From assembly GCA_030590525.1 (NCBI GenBank), contig JAUUYI010000119.1:1-6689 (forward strand): a DNA stretch of 6,689 nucleotides, given 5' to 3'. The position numbers were made by a program, and so were the translations under genes. Numbering within the stretch: the first letter of the stretch is position 1; every line of letters begins with the position of its first letter. Below are positions 1 to 5,779 of the stretch, piece after piece. The notes under the pieces are model-generated. The model worked only from the letters and a program-made list of their open reading frames with translations. It did no database searches and was not told the origin of the DNA. Origin of the DNA: Sedimenticola sp. Its GTDB lineage: Bacteria; Pseudomonadota; Gammaproteobacteria; Chromatiales; Chromatiaceae.

Positions 1-610
1 AGTCATCGCCACCCAGCTGATTGTTGCCGTGGCTGGCCAGCACCTCCACCACGTCATCTTCCAGCCGCACCACGGACACATCGAAGGTGCCGCCACCGAG
101 ATCATAGACCAGGATCTGTTTCCGGCCCTCGGAGCCGCTTTCGTAGGCCAGCGCAGCCGCCGTAGGCTCGTTGATGATGCGTGCCACATCCAGGCCGGCA
201 ATCTCTCCCGCGTCTCTCGTGGCCTGGCGCTGGGCGTCGGAGAAATAGGCCGGGACCGTAATGACCGCCTTGCGCACCTCTTCACCAAGATAAGACTCGG
301 CTACCGCCTTCAACCGTTTGAGGATCAGGGCGGAAATCTCCTGAGGCGTGTATTCCTGCCCCCCCAGGTCGACCTTCAGATCACTGCCCATGCGCCGCTT
401 GATGGAGCGCACCGACCGCTCCGGGTAGAGACTGTATTGATTCCAGGCCGCTTCGCCCACCAGCAGGGCACCGTCATCCGCCAAGCCAACCACCGAGGGG
501 AGCAGCCTGGAGCCATTGCTCACCTCCAGCACCTCCACCCTGCCCTCTTGGACGACAGCAACCTCGGAATTGGTGGTGCCCAGGTCGATCCCTATAATGG
601 TCTCGCTCAT
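1..610 (-). CDS. Hsp70-family chaperone ATPase (N-terminal 203 residues, cut by window edge)
   Basis: This is an ATP-dependent Hsp70 chaperone, expected in the cytosol. The visible part covers roughly the first half of the nucleotide-binding domain. Seen directly: phosphate-1 loop IDLGTTNS (residues 8-15), the lysine of SIKRRMG (Lys71, the catalytic lysine position in the family), [16 protein letters not shown] (119-134), [11 protein letters not shown] (146-156), and phosphate-2 DLGGGTFD (170-177) with its Asp and Thr intact, so the ATPase should be active. KRxMGS and AYFSD recall the HscC branch more than housekeeping DnaK, judged from memory only. The start is the ATG at 610, which overlaps the GrpE-like stop as ATGA; AAGAAGG lies 10 bases upstream. 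The substrate-binding domain and C-terminal tail are outside the window. The family is certain; the subfamily is not. Confidence 0.96.
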   Translation of the reverse strand, partial: MSETIIGIDLGTTNSEVAVVQEGRVEVLEVSNGSRLLPSVVGLADDGALLVGEAAWNQYSLYPERSVRSIKRRMGSDLKVDLGGQEYTPQEISALILKRLKAVAESYLGEEVRKAVITVPAYFSDAQRQATRDAGEIAGLDVARIINEPTAAALAYESGSEGRKQILVYDLGGGTFDVSVVRLEDDVVEVLASHGNNQLGGDD

Positions 611-1272
611 GATTCAGATGCCTTCTTGTTCACGACGACTTCGGCCAGACGCAACACCTGGTCGGCACGCAGGAAACCCTTGCGCGCCTCGGCCAGCACA
701 ATCGCATCATCCCGGTCATCTCTTTCTTCTTTTCCACAGACCCGCATGGTGTTTGGATCCATGCGCTTCCCCACTGGCTCCAGAGGCGTGATCTGATAGC
801 GGGTCAGCAGACCATCCAGACGGCGCAACGTTATCTCCAGGCCCTCGACGACACCCCTGATCAAGCGCCTCTTTCTGCCGCCCGGGCGCCGCAACAGGCG
901 TGGCCGATACGTCAGCAGGCTCTGCCTGGTGGCCTCGATCCGATCGCGCAGTTCCAGGATTTCCAGCAGCAGTGGGCGCTCGGCCAGCTGTCGAAGCTCA
1001 TCTCTCTCCTGGCGGCGCCGAAGCAGTTCACTGCTGAACTGCAGGTTGTTCTCGCGCAGGCCGTCGATCAGCTCCCGGGAGTGATCCAGGGCCTGCTTGA
1101 CCTGACGGGACTCCAGTCTGACCTCATTTTTCAACGCTGCCAGCTCGGTGAACAGGGTAAACAGATCGATCTCCCCGGACGCCTCCTGCGGTTCCCCATC
1201 CTCTGTTGCGGCTGTGTCCAGATAGTGCCGAAACTGCTCGACCAACTGCTCTTTAAGATCAGTGTCCATCAT
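607..1272 (-). CDS. GrpE-family nucleotide exchange factor
   Basis: This is a 221-residue GrpE-like protein, whose family role is to release ADP from Hsp70. Residues 42-115 are charged and helical, as expected for the long GrpE coiled-coil stalk. Residues 140-216 match the GrpE helical bundle and beta domain: [16 protein letters not shown], then the diagnostic [16 protein letters not shown] (163-178), then [22 protein letters not shown], equivalent to the conserved KGY...RVLRPAxVxV end. The usual acidic disordered N-terminus is short. ATG codons at 1272 and 1269 could both serve; GGGTGGG precedes them by about six bases. The gene starts inside the J-like gene (14-base overlap) and its stop overlaps the Hsp70 start, so it very likely serves that Hsp70. 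A perfect 8-bp hairpin lies inside the coding region (1023-1042). Confidence 0.93.
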   Translation of the reverse strand: MMDTDLKEQLVEQFRHYLDTAATEDGEPQEASGEIDLFTLFTELAALKNEVRLESRQVKQALDHSRELIDGLRENNLQFSSELLRRRQERDELRQLAERPLLLEILELRDRIEATRQSLLTYRPRLLRRPGGRKRRLIRGVVEGLEITLRRLDGLLTRYQITPLEPVGKRMDPNTMRVCGKEERDDRDDAIVLAEARKGFLRADQVLRLAEVVVNKKASES

Positions 1273-1576
1273 TTTTTACCCACCCGGGAGCGACCCGCAG
1301 CAGTTCACGCAACAAATCGACCCCGGGCCGCCTCGGTTGACGGCTCTTCAACAGCCGCTCCAACAGATCGACTGGAGTCGGCAGGTCAGTATTGAACAGT
1401 GCATATTCCATGCGTTTCTTTTTGCTCCGGATCAATTCGTAGGCGGCACGGATGGACTGGAAGGCCTCCGGATCCTGCTCCGCCGGGCAGCGGCGGATTG
1501 CCGTGAGGTAGGCCTGGTGAATGATTTCATCGGTCGCATCGCGGGCGACGCCGAGTGTCAGATAGGGATCTTGCAT
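1259..1576 (-). CDS. Small J-domain-like protein with degenerate HPD motif
   Basis: This 105-residue protein has the fold signature of a J domain at residues 3-61: DPYLTLGVARDAT (helix I), DEIIHQAYLTAIRR (helix II), a loop, then DPEAFQSIRAAYELI (helix III) and KKKRMEYALF. The loop that should read HPD reads Cys30-Pro31-Ala32, so the histidine and aspartate needed to stimulate Hsp70 ATPase are missing. Residues 65-105 are a short tail with no Gly/Phe region, zinc finger or CTD-type client-binding domain. The ATG at 1576 shares one base with the TPR gene stop (TGATG) and no good ribosome site is visible, suggesting translational coupling. It probably tethers or regulates the neighbouring Hsp70 rather than activating it classically, unless this family uses a variant motif. 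J-like identity is fairly secure; mechanism is inference. Confidence 0.85.
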   Translation of the reverse strand: MQDPYLTLGVARDATDEIIHQAYLTAIRRCPAEQDPEAFQSIRAAYELIRSKKKRMEYALFNTDLPTPVDLLERLLKSRQPRRPGVDLLRELLRVAPGWVKNDGH

Positions 1577-4047
1577 CAGAATAGGTCGAACTGGTCCGGG
1601 TCGTCTTTTGGTACCTTCTTACGGGGCTTTTTGCGGGGCTTCGGCTGCGCTGACCCACCCGGGGTATCATCCACCAGCCTGCCCGGATCGAAATCTCCCT
1701 CCAGTAGCTCCTCCATCAAACGATTCACCCTTTCCGGTCCCGTCTCTCCGGCCTCATTGTTCCCCATGATCATGTCGATAATCCGTTTCATTTCCCCTAC
1801 GCCGGGCAGGCCCTCAGGGCGCTCATCGAAATCGAAGGGATCGAATGGCTCATCATCCGGCTCCATGAAAGGAAAACTCTCACTCAGCAGCTCGCTAATC
1901 CGATGAGCGGTGCGTGTATCACCATCCGCATTCGCGCCCTCAGAGGCCGCCTCCAGCCGCTGACGATCTCCAAAGGAGATTGGGATGAACGTCTCCTCCC
2001 GGCTGGCGTCAATCTGATGAAAAACGAAAACCGGGGCATCAGGCCAACGTTTCAGTGCGGCCCGGGCGTAGGGGATGCGTAGATAACTCAGTTCAAGGCG
2101 CAACCAGGTCTCGCACATGCGCTCCATCTCAGTCAAGGAAAAATCAAGCCCGGCAGCGCTCTTCAGGGGCACTTCCAGGAACTCCACCGCCTCGAAAAGA
2201 GCATCCTCGTCCTCATCCGCCGATTCGCTGAGGGCATGGATCAGTGCCAACACCTGTTCCCGGGTCGCCCGCCTTGAGGGCCTTGGGATCCGCGCCTGTT
2301 TCAGAACGGTGGCCATTGGGCGTCCCATTCGCCCCGCCTCCATGAGCAGTTGGAAGCGGCCCACGAGCCCACCGCCCGTTCGCTCGAAGCCGGACAAAAA
2401 ACAGCTCCGCGCCACGGCTCTGTCACCGCCACTCAGTTCGAGAACAGCCCGTACAAGATCGACCCGGCCCTGGGCCTGTTCCGTACGGGTCCAGCTTGCA
2501 GCCTCTTCGAGTTCCTTGCGCGCCAGTGGGATCTTTTTCTGCTGGATCTGTTTGCGAGCATGGGCAAGGTGGGAATTCAACAGGATATCCCGCACCCTGG
2601 GGTTGATGGGGTCGAGCTCCAGTGCACGACGCGCGAAGCGGGTGGCCTTCTTGAAGGCGCTGCTCGCAATCGCCGTCTCCACCGCCTCCGTCAACACCTC
2701 GCTATCCTCCGGATAGCGGGAGAGGGCCTCATCCAGCAGGCGACGCGCATCTTTCAGCTTGCCTTCACTCCGATACAGACGAATCAACTCCAGATAGCTG
2801 GGCTGGTCGTCCGGATCGCATTGCAGGGCACGCTCCAAGGCATTCAGAGCGGGTGGATTGGGCGGCCCGCTCTTCAACCATTGCCGCGTCGTGCGGCGCA
2901 GAATCAGCGCCTCGCTCAAAGCGCTGTCCGGGTCCTGTCGTAGCTCCGGCTCATCCAGTATCAGACAGAGATCGGACCAGGCGTTGAATATCTCATGCGG
3001 AGGCGCCTCCTCCTCCATACGCAAGGCAGCGATACGATCCCGATGAAAACGGGGCAACTGACCCAGCGACTTGATGTACGCGGACTCCCCCCGAGGATGA
3101 GAAACCAGGATGCGCATTGCGATCTCCCGCACATACTCGCCTCCCAAGATCTCCTTGTTGCGCAGAAGAAAGCGCAACAGTTTGTCCGCGTTGGGACGAT
3201 TCCCCAGCTGGCGCAGTTCCTGGGCCAGTCGAAGCTGCTCAGCCGACCACCCCTTCAATGCGCTGGCAAAGCGGCGTTCCGCCGTCCCCATGCCCTGGTA
3301 GCGGCGCAGAAATTCCGGGGTCGGCGATTGGCTTGCCCTGATCGTTCTACTCAAAGGGTGAAAAGGTGATCCGGCAGAGACCCTATCCAACAGGGCTTCG
3401 GCTCCAGAGGCGTCGCTGTCCAACAGGGAGAGGGCCTTTAGAATCTGGCGGAAGTCCCGAAAAGGAGAGCGGAAAGAAATGGCCTTTAACTGCTGCTCCA
3501 TTTCGGCATCCTGGCCTCTGCAATAGGCCTGCAAGGCCCCCATGGCCAGGGGGAAATCACGGCGCAGCGGATCATCTGCGGCAAAGAGATCCAGAAGTGC
3601 TTCCTGTCCAGCCAGCACCTGGACCGCACAGAGTACGCGCAGCCTAGGCAAATCGCCCCGTTCTTCGATCTGCTTACGCTGTTCCTGAACCAGTTGGAGC
3701 GCTGAATCGATCTGACCGCTTTGAAACAGCAGTTCGATATAAGTTGGATCAGCGAGAAATCTGTCACAGGATTCGGCACGATTGCGCCAGATAACAGCAG
3801 CCTCTTTGAACATGCCCTTATCCGCCAACCCGCGGGCCCGTCCTACATAGGCCTCGGCCAGAAACTCAATCCACTCTGGCCGCTGCTCCTGCTGAAGCAT
3901 TGCTTTGAGGGTGGCAACTGCATCTTTATACTTTCCGGCCTGTAACAGGTTCCTGCCCTGGGCTTCCAGCTCCTCCAGGGAAAGTCTAACCTGATGCGTT
4001 GAACTACCCACCCTCGGTTTGCGAATCTTTTTTCGTTTTCTGGCCAT
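1576..4047 (-). CDS. Large TPR-type helical-repeat protein of the Hsp70 operon
   Basis: This is an 823-residue cytoplasmic protein; I see no signal peptide or membrane segment. It starts with a very basic tail (MARKRKKIRKPR). TPR-like helix pairs are visible at about 25-56, 400-446 (LYRSEGKLKDARRLLDEAL) and 451-520 (FARRALELDPINPRVRDIL), with a long helical region between. Residues 728-742 are strongly acidic (EPDDEPFDPFDFDE), 803-814 are Pro/Lys/Arg rich, and the last five residues are QFDLF. No catalytic motif was found. TPR domains in co-chaperones often bind Hsp70 or Hsp90 tails, and the gene heads a tightly overlapping J-GrpE-Hsp70 series, so an adaptor or client-scaffold role is inferred. 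The ATG at 4047 is the first plausible start, but the best Shine-Dalgarno lies 30 bases upstream. The exact function is unknown. Confidence 0.88.
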   Translation of the reverse strand: MARKRKKIRKPRVGSSTHQVRLSLEELEAQGRNLLQAGKYKDAVATLKAMLQQEQRPEWIEFLAEAYVGRARGLADKGMFKEAAVIWRNRAESCDRFLADPTYIELLFQSGQIDSALQLVQEQRKQIEERGDLPRLRVLCAVQVLAGQEALLDLFAADDPLRRDFPLAMGALQAYCRGQDAEMEQQLKAISFRSPFRDFRQILKALSLLDSDASGAEALLDRVSAGSPFHPLSRTIRASQSPTPEFLRRYQGMGTAERRFASALKGWSAEQLRLAQELRQLGNRPNADKLLRFLLRNKEILGGEYVREIAMRILVSHPRGESAYIKSLGQLPRFHRDRIAALRMEEEAPPHEIFNAWSDLCLILDEPELRQDPDSALSEALILRRTTRQWLKSGPPNPPALNALERALQCDPDDQPSYLELIRLYRSEGKLKDARRLLDEALSRYPEDSEVLTEAVETAIASSAFKKATRFARRALELDPINPRVRDILLNSHLAHARKQIQQKKIPLARKELEEAASWTRTEQAQGRVDLVRAVLELSGGDRAVARSCFLSGFERTGGGLVGRFQLLMEAGRMGRPMATVLKQARIPRPSRRATREQVLALIHALSESADEDEDALFEAVEFLEVPLKSAAGLDFSLTEMERMCETWLRLELSYLRIPYARAALKRWPDAPVFVFHQIDASREETFIPISFGDRQRLEAASEGANADGDTRTAHRISELLSESFPFMEPDDEPFDPFDFDERPEGLPGVGEMKRIIDMIMGNNEAGETGPERVNRLMEELLEGDFDPGRLVDDTPGGSAQPKPRKKPRKKVPKDDPDQFDLF

Positions 4048-4077
4048 AAAAGTTGTTGGAAACAGTTCCGAAGTGTC

Positions 4078-4083
4078 TCCTCC
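4078..4083 (-). promoter_or_regulatory. Strong Shine-Dalgarno (GGAGGA), oddly distant from the TPR gene start
   Basis: On the minus strand GGAGGA lies 30 bases before the ATG at 4047, much further than the usual 5-10. The only near-cognate start in frame between them is a CTG at 4065, 12 bases after the site, which would add six residues. No ATG, GTG or TTG follows at ideal spacing in any frame. A weak GGAA-CTGT-TTCC fold lies between the site and the start and might shorten the distance. Confidence 0.4.
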
Positions 4084-4098
4084 GTTTTGTTCAACCCA

Positions 4099-4425
4099 TC
4101 AGTGAGCTGTAATACGCATGAACTCATTCAGATAGATGTAATCTTCCCCTATACCCGTGGTGAGTAACAGAGCCCAGTTGAGCGGGTAAAGATCAGGAAT
4201 AAAAACAGCCTCCCAGGTATCATTGATCTCCTTTTTTGAGTCACATTCGAGCCCGCGCAGGCTGGCTAGCAGTGAGCGCCGTATGTGAGACCTCGCATGA
4301 TCATCCATCGTGGCACGAAAAATCTCCTGTTGCTCATGTGACCAGGAGTAATAGGCGGGATCCACAGCAATCAAAGCCCTGCGAGCTGCGACTTCTATAG
4401 CGGATTTATCGAAAGGGTGTGACAT
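4099..4425 (-). CDS. Hypothetical protein, 108 residues
   Basis: I do not recognise this family. The protein is mixed-charge and mostly helical at the N-terminus (DKSAIEVAARRALIAVDPAYYSWSHEQQEIFRATM), with a more hydrophobic, aromatic C-terminal part (WEAVFIPDLYPLNWALLLTTG) too short and interrupted to call a membrane helix. No signal peptide or metal motif is visible. An in-frame TGA sits just upstream at 4437-4435, so the ATG at 4425 is the earliest start; the ribosome site is weak. It lies on the same strand as the chaperone genes, 51 bases ahead of the TPR gene, so it may be the first gene of that operon. It adjoins the tRNA-Cys remnant region. Base composition is less GC-rich than in the chaperone genes. 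A chance open frame cannot be excluded. Confidence 0.5.
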   Translation of the reverse strand: MSHPFDKSAIEVAARRALIAVDPAYYSWSHEQQEIFRATMDDHARSHIRRSLLASLRGLECDSKKEINDTWEAVFIPDLYPLNWALLLTTGIGEDYIYLNEFMRITAH

Positions 4426-4579
4426 GAGACGTACTCAACAAAAAAACTGGCGCGCCACATAGCGAATCCAAATCGCGGTCGCTTCGAGCACTGGTACACA
4501 TCTTATGCTTACGATGATAGCCCACTCTTGCCACCCGACTGTAACATCGTCAGACGGTGTCAGGCAGGATTAAGTGATG

Positions 4580-4601
4580 TTTTGCTGATTTTTCGGCAAA
4601 A
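4580..4601. repeat. Hairpin, 9-bp stem with TTTT loop
   Basis: TTTTGCTGA and TCGGCAAAA pair over nine positions with one G.T wobble around a four-T loop. The T run comes before the stem and the A run after it on both strands, opposite to an intrinsic terminator, so it more likely acts as a protein-binding or structural site, if anything. Confidence 0.45.
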
Positions 4602-4602
4602 T

Positions 4603-4637
4603 ATAGGGCTAGAAAAGACACTAAGTAAGCGCCCTAT
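4603..4637 (-). terminator. Possible terminator of the ancestral tRNA-Cys gene
   Basis: On the minus strand, starting 18 bases after the tRNA CCA end, ATAGGGC and GCCCTAT form a 7-bp perfect stem with a 21-base loop, followed by ATTTTG. Position and the short T run suit a tRNA terminator, but the loop is long, so confidence is low. Confidence 0.3.
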
Positions 4638-4655
4638 CTAATTGATTTAATTGAA

Positions 4656-4709
4656 TGGAGGCTGAGCCCGGAATCGAACCGAGGTCCACGGCTTTGCAGG
4701 CCGCTGCAT
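4656..4709 (-). pseudogene. 3' fragment of tRNA-Cys(GCA); candidate attachment site
   Basis: Read on the minus strand, the fragment begins ATGCA, then gives an anticodon stem GCGGC/GCCGT around the loop CTGCAAA (anticodon GCA, 4697-4695), a T arm with loop TTCGATT closed by CTCGG/CCGGG, the 3' acceptor strand CTCAGCC, discriminator T and encoded CCA. U73 and the GCA anticodon identify tRNA-Cys. The matching 5' acceptor strand (GGCTGAG) and the D arm are absent: upstream of ATGCA the sequence is unrelated AT-rich DNA. It cannot make a tRNA. Such 3' duplicates are typical of the far end of an element that integrated into a tRNA 3' half. The element would lie at higher coordinates and the original flank at lower coordinates. 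The attachment role is inferred. Confidence 0.8.
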
Positions 4710-4914
4710 GCTATATAGATCAATAAGTTACAGTCTATGCCACTCGTTATGCCACTCAAGCAGGCATAATATTCCTACTCTCGGCTGACCCCACTCTCTC
4801 CTTCCTCTTGTGCCCTATTCCTTTTCACCGGTCGCCACTTGAGTAACACAATTCGCCAGGGACAGGTTGGCATGGCCTGAATTTCTTTTCCGCCTAACCT
4901 TTCTCCACTGCAAT
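4710..4914. other. Non-coding region between the tRNA fragment and the PIN toxin gene
   Basis: I find no gene here. It holds the direct repeats at 4736-4757 and a loose inverted repeat (4864-4871 with 4892-4900, one bulge, 20-base loop) just after the toxin stop, without a T run. All minus-strand frames reaching the tRNA fragment are short and show no tyrosine-recombinase residues, so no integrase remnant is supported. The stretch is the presumed element end. Confidence 0.45.
4736..4757. repeat. Two 10-bp direct repeats, 12-bp period
   Basis: TATGCCACTC occurs at 4736-4745 and again at 4748-4757, separated by GT. The pair begins 26 bases from the tRNA-Cys fragment on the presumed element side. 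Short direct repeats in this position resemble arm-type binding sites of tyrosine integrases, but that role is inferred. Confidence 0.55.
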
Positions 4915-5334
4915 CTACAGAAACTCCATTACGCAGGTCTTAGGCAGGATGGTCGAATCCGCACGCGGGGGATTATCCAGTAAAAGTTGATCACCCGTGA
5001 CCAGAATAGCATCCGTGCTCTGCAGAAGACACCAAAGGTGATCATCGCCCGGGTCCGGTGCACCATGATATTCGACCGGTTCCCGCCATACTGCATTGGC
5101 GGTGATTTCGCTCAAGATTTGATCCACTTCATCCGTCGATAAGCCATGCAACTTGCGCAATTTCGGTCGCAAAAGCACATCGCGATATTCTTGCAACAAT
5201 GCCGGAGATAATAGGTGCATTATCCTTCCATCAAGCATTGCATCGACGATTCTAGCCGTGGGACTGTCGATGTCATTGCTCAGCATACCGGCTACAAGCA
5301 CGTTTGTATCAATAATCAATAAGCGAGGAATCAT
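4915..5334 (-). CDS. PIN-domain toxin of a type II toxin-antitoxin pair
   Basis: This 139-residue PIN-domain protein is of the kind annotated as a putative toxin-antitoxin toxin component (COG1569-like). Seen: LIIDTNVLVAG at 7-16 with the first acidic residue Asp9, Glu49 in LLQEYRDVLLRPKL, the acidic DPGDDHLW at 94-101, and Asp115 in ILVTGDQLLL. These match the conserved acidic quartet that binds metal in PIN ribonucleases, so the nuclease is probably intact and cuts RNA; the target cannot be read from sequence. Length is normal for the family. The ATG at 5334 overlaps the antitoxin stop (ATGA), as is common in such pairs and consistent with coupled translation. It lies on the presumed element side of the tRNA-Cys scar, where it may stabilise the element. 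Confidence 0.9.
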   Translation of the reverse strand: MIPRLLIIDTNVLVAGMLSNDIDSPTARIVDAMLDGRIMHLLSPALLQEYRDVLLRPKLRKLHGLSTDEVDQILSEITANAVWREPVEYHGAPDPGDDHLWCLLQSTDAILVTGDQLLLDNPPRADSTILPKTCVMEFL

Positions 5335-5567
5335 TTCCCACGCAACTGGCGAGTTTCTTTCAACGCAACGGACAACGCCTGATTTTCAGCTAATTCTGAT
5401 CTGGTTCTGGCCTTTGCCACCAAATCACTTGCTCTGGCCATAGTGCGAATGCCTCGCATGCGCAGGCTTTCCGCGACAATACTGCCAATGGTACGCCCCT
5501 GCCGTGCTGCGGTTTCTTTCAATGCTTGATGCAGTTCATCATCCAGGGTGATTGTTAGTCGAGTCAT
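5331..5567 (-). CDS. Ribbon-helix-helix antitoxin
   Basis: This 78-residue protein starts with MTRLTITLDDELHQALKETA, a ribbon-helix-helix signature: a beta strand with alternating side chains (RLTITLD), helix A (ELHQALKETAARQG), the turn RTIGS, then helix B (IVAESLRMRGI). This part should dimerise and bind the operator of its own operon. The charged C-terminal tail (about 45-78) is the expected part that wraps and inhibits the PIN toxin. The frame stays open upstream to 5711, but GGAGG at 5580-5576 lies eight bases before the ATG at 5567 and the ribbon begins right there, so this start is chosen. Its stop overlaps the toxin start by four bases. Autoregulation is known for the family; the operator is not resolved here. 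Confidence 0.9.
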   Translation of the reverse strand: MTRLTITLDDELHQALKETAARQGRTIGSIVAESLRMRGIRTMARASDLVAKARTRSELAENQALSVALKETRQLRGK

Positions 5568-5575
5568 ATGGTTAG

Positions 5576-5580
5576 CCTCC
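5576..5580 (-). promoter_or_regulatory. Shine-Dalgarno of the antitoxin gene
   Basis: GGAGG on the minus strand, eight bases before the ATG at 5567. It decides the start against the longer open frame that runs up to 5711. Confidence 0.75.
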
Positions 5581-5594
5581 AGACACATAGAGAC

Positions 5595-5623
5595 AACATA
5601 ACACCAGGACATCAACGCATCAA
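5595..5623 (-). promoter_or_regulatory. Candidate promoter of the toxin-antitoxin operon
   Basis: TTGATG (5623-5618) and TATGTT (5600-5595) are separated by 17 bases; each box matches the sigma-70 consensus at four of six positions. It would start transcription about 20 bases before the antitoxin start. No stronger pair was seen in the spacer for this direction. Confidence 0.35.
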
Positions 5624-5702
5624 TATTCCGTTTAGCAGATACCTCCAGTTGAAGAGATAGTATGGAATGGGCACAACAGCGTTTTAACGAGCCCAGCCAG
5701 AC

Positions 5703-5714
5703 CAATTGCAATTG
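5703..5714. repeat. Perfect 12-bp palindrome in the divergent spacer
   Basis: CAATTGCAATTG reads the same on both strands and is also a tandem of the hexamer CAATTG. It overlaps the -35 box of the candidate plus-strand promoter by three bases, a position suited to a repressor operator for the SWIM gene. The binding protein is unknown. Confidence 0.5.
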
Positions 5715-5740
5715 TTAATTTTACCCTTCCACTTTACACT
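5712..5740 (+). promoter_or_regulatory. Candidate promoter of the SWIM-domain gene
   Basis: TTGTTA (5712-5717) and TACACT (5735-5740) are separated by 17 bases; each box matches the sigma-70 consensus at four of six positions. Transcription would begin about 33 bases before the TTG start at 5780. Confidence 0.45.
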
Positions 5741-5779
5741 ATCGCGCTACGTTCCCGCACTGCAGAAGGGTAGTTCGCC

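Larger units (their letters stand above)
4426..4655. other. Non-coding region between the 108-residue gene and the tRNA-Cys fragment
   Basis: No protein gene is convincing here. The stretch is AT-richer than its surroundings. On the minus strand TTACAG (4544-4539) and TATCAT (4519-4514) are a poor promoter pair with a 19-base spacer, the best I can see for the chaperone operon. I see no sigma-32-like pair of CTTGAA and CCCCAT boxes. Two inverted repeats (4580-4601 and 4603-4637) are listed separately. By the geometry of the tRNA fragment this is the ancestral DNA downstream of the tRNA-Cys gene. Confidence 0.5.

Noticed and set aside
29..796. Plus-strand open frame of 255 codons opposite the Hsp70 gene
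   Set aside because: It is a shadow of the unmistakable Hsp70 and GrpE-like genes on the minus strand and its translation has no recognisable domain.
3843..4127. Minus-strand open frame of 94 codons overlapping the TPR gene start
   Set aside because: It follows the end of the 108-residue gene but runs out of frame through TPR-coding sequence with no domain or ribosome site supporting it.
4426..4655. Heat-shock (sigma-32) promoter for the chaperone operon
   Set aside because: No pair resembling CTTGAA and CCCCAT boxes at suitable spacing was found on the minus strand.
4656..4757. A complete tRNA-Cys with an intron or degenerate 5' half (GAGTGGCAT at 4757-4749 resembles part of a tRNA-Cys 5' end)
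   Set aside because: No 5' acceptor strand complementary to CTCAGCC in the right place and no D stem; bacterial tRNA introns sit in the anticodon loop, which is intact here. The resemblance is short and is part of a repeat.
4768..4800. GGGGTCAG followed by GAGAGTAGGAATATT on the minus strand, reminiscent of ends of IS200-like transposase elements
   Set aside because: This is only a vague resemblance from memory; no terminal inverted repeats, target duplication or transposase coding sequence is visible.
4864..4900. Inverted repeat just after the PIN toxin stop as a terminator
   Set aside because: The stem has a bulge and a 20-base loop, and no T run follows on the minus strand.
5568..5711. 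Longer N-terminus for the antitoxin
   Set aside because: GGAGG at ideal spacing before the ATG at 5567 and the ribbon-helix-helix beginning exactly there favour the short form; the upstream residues look non-coding.
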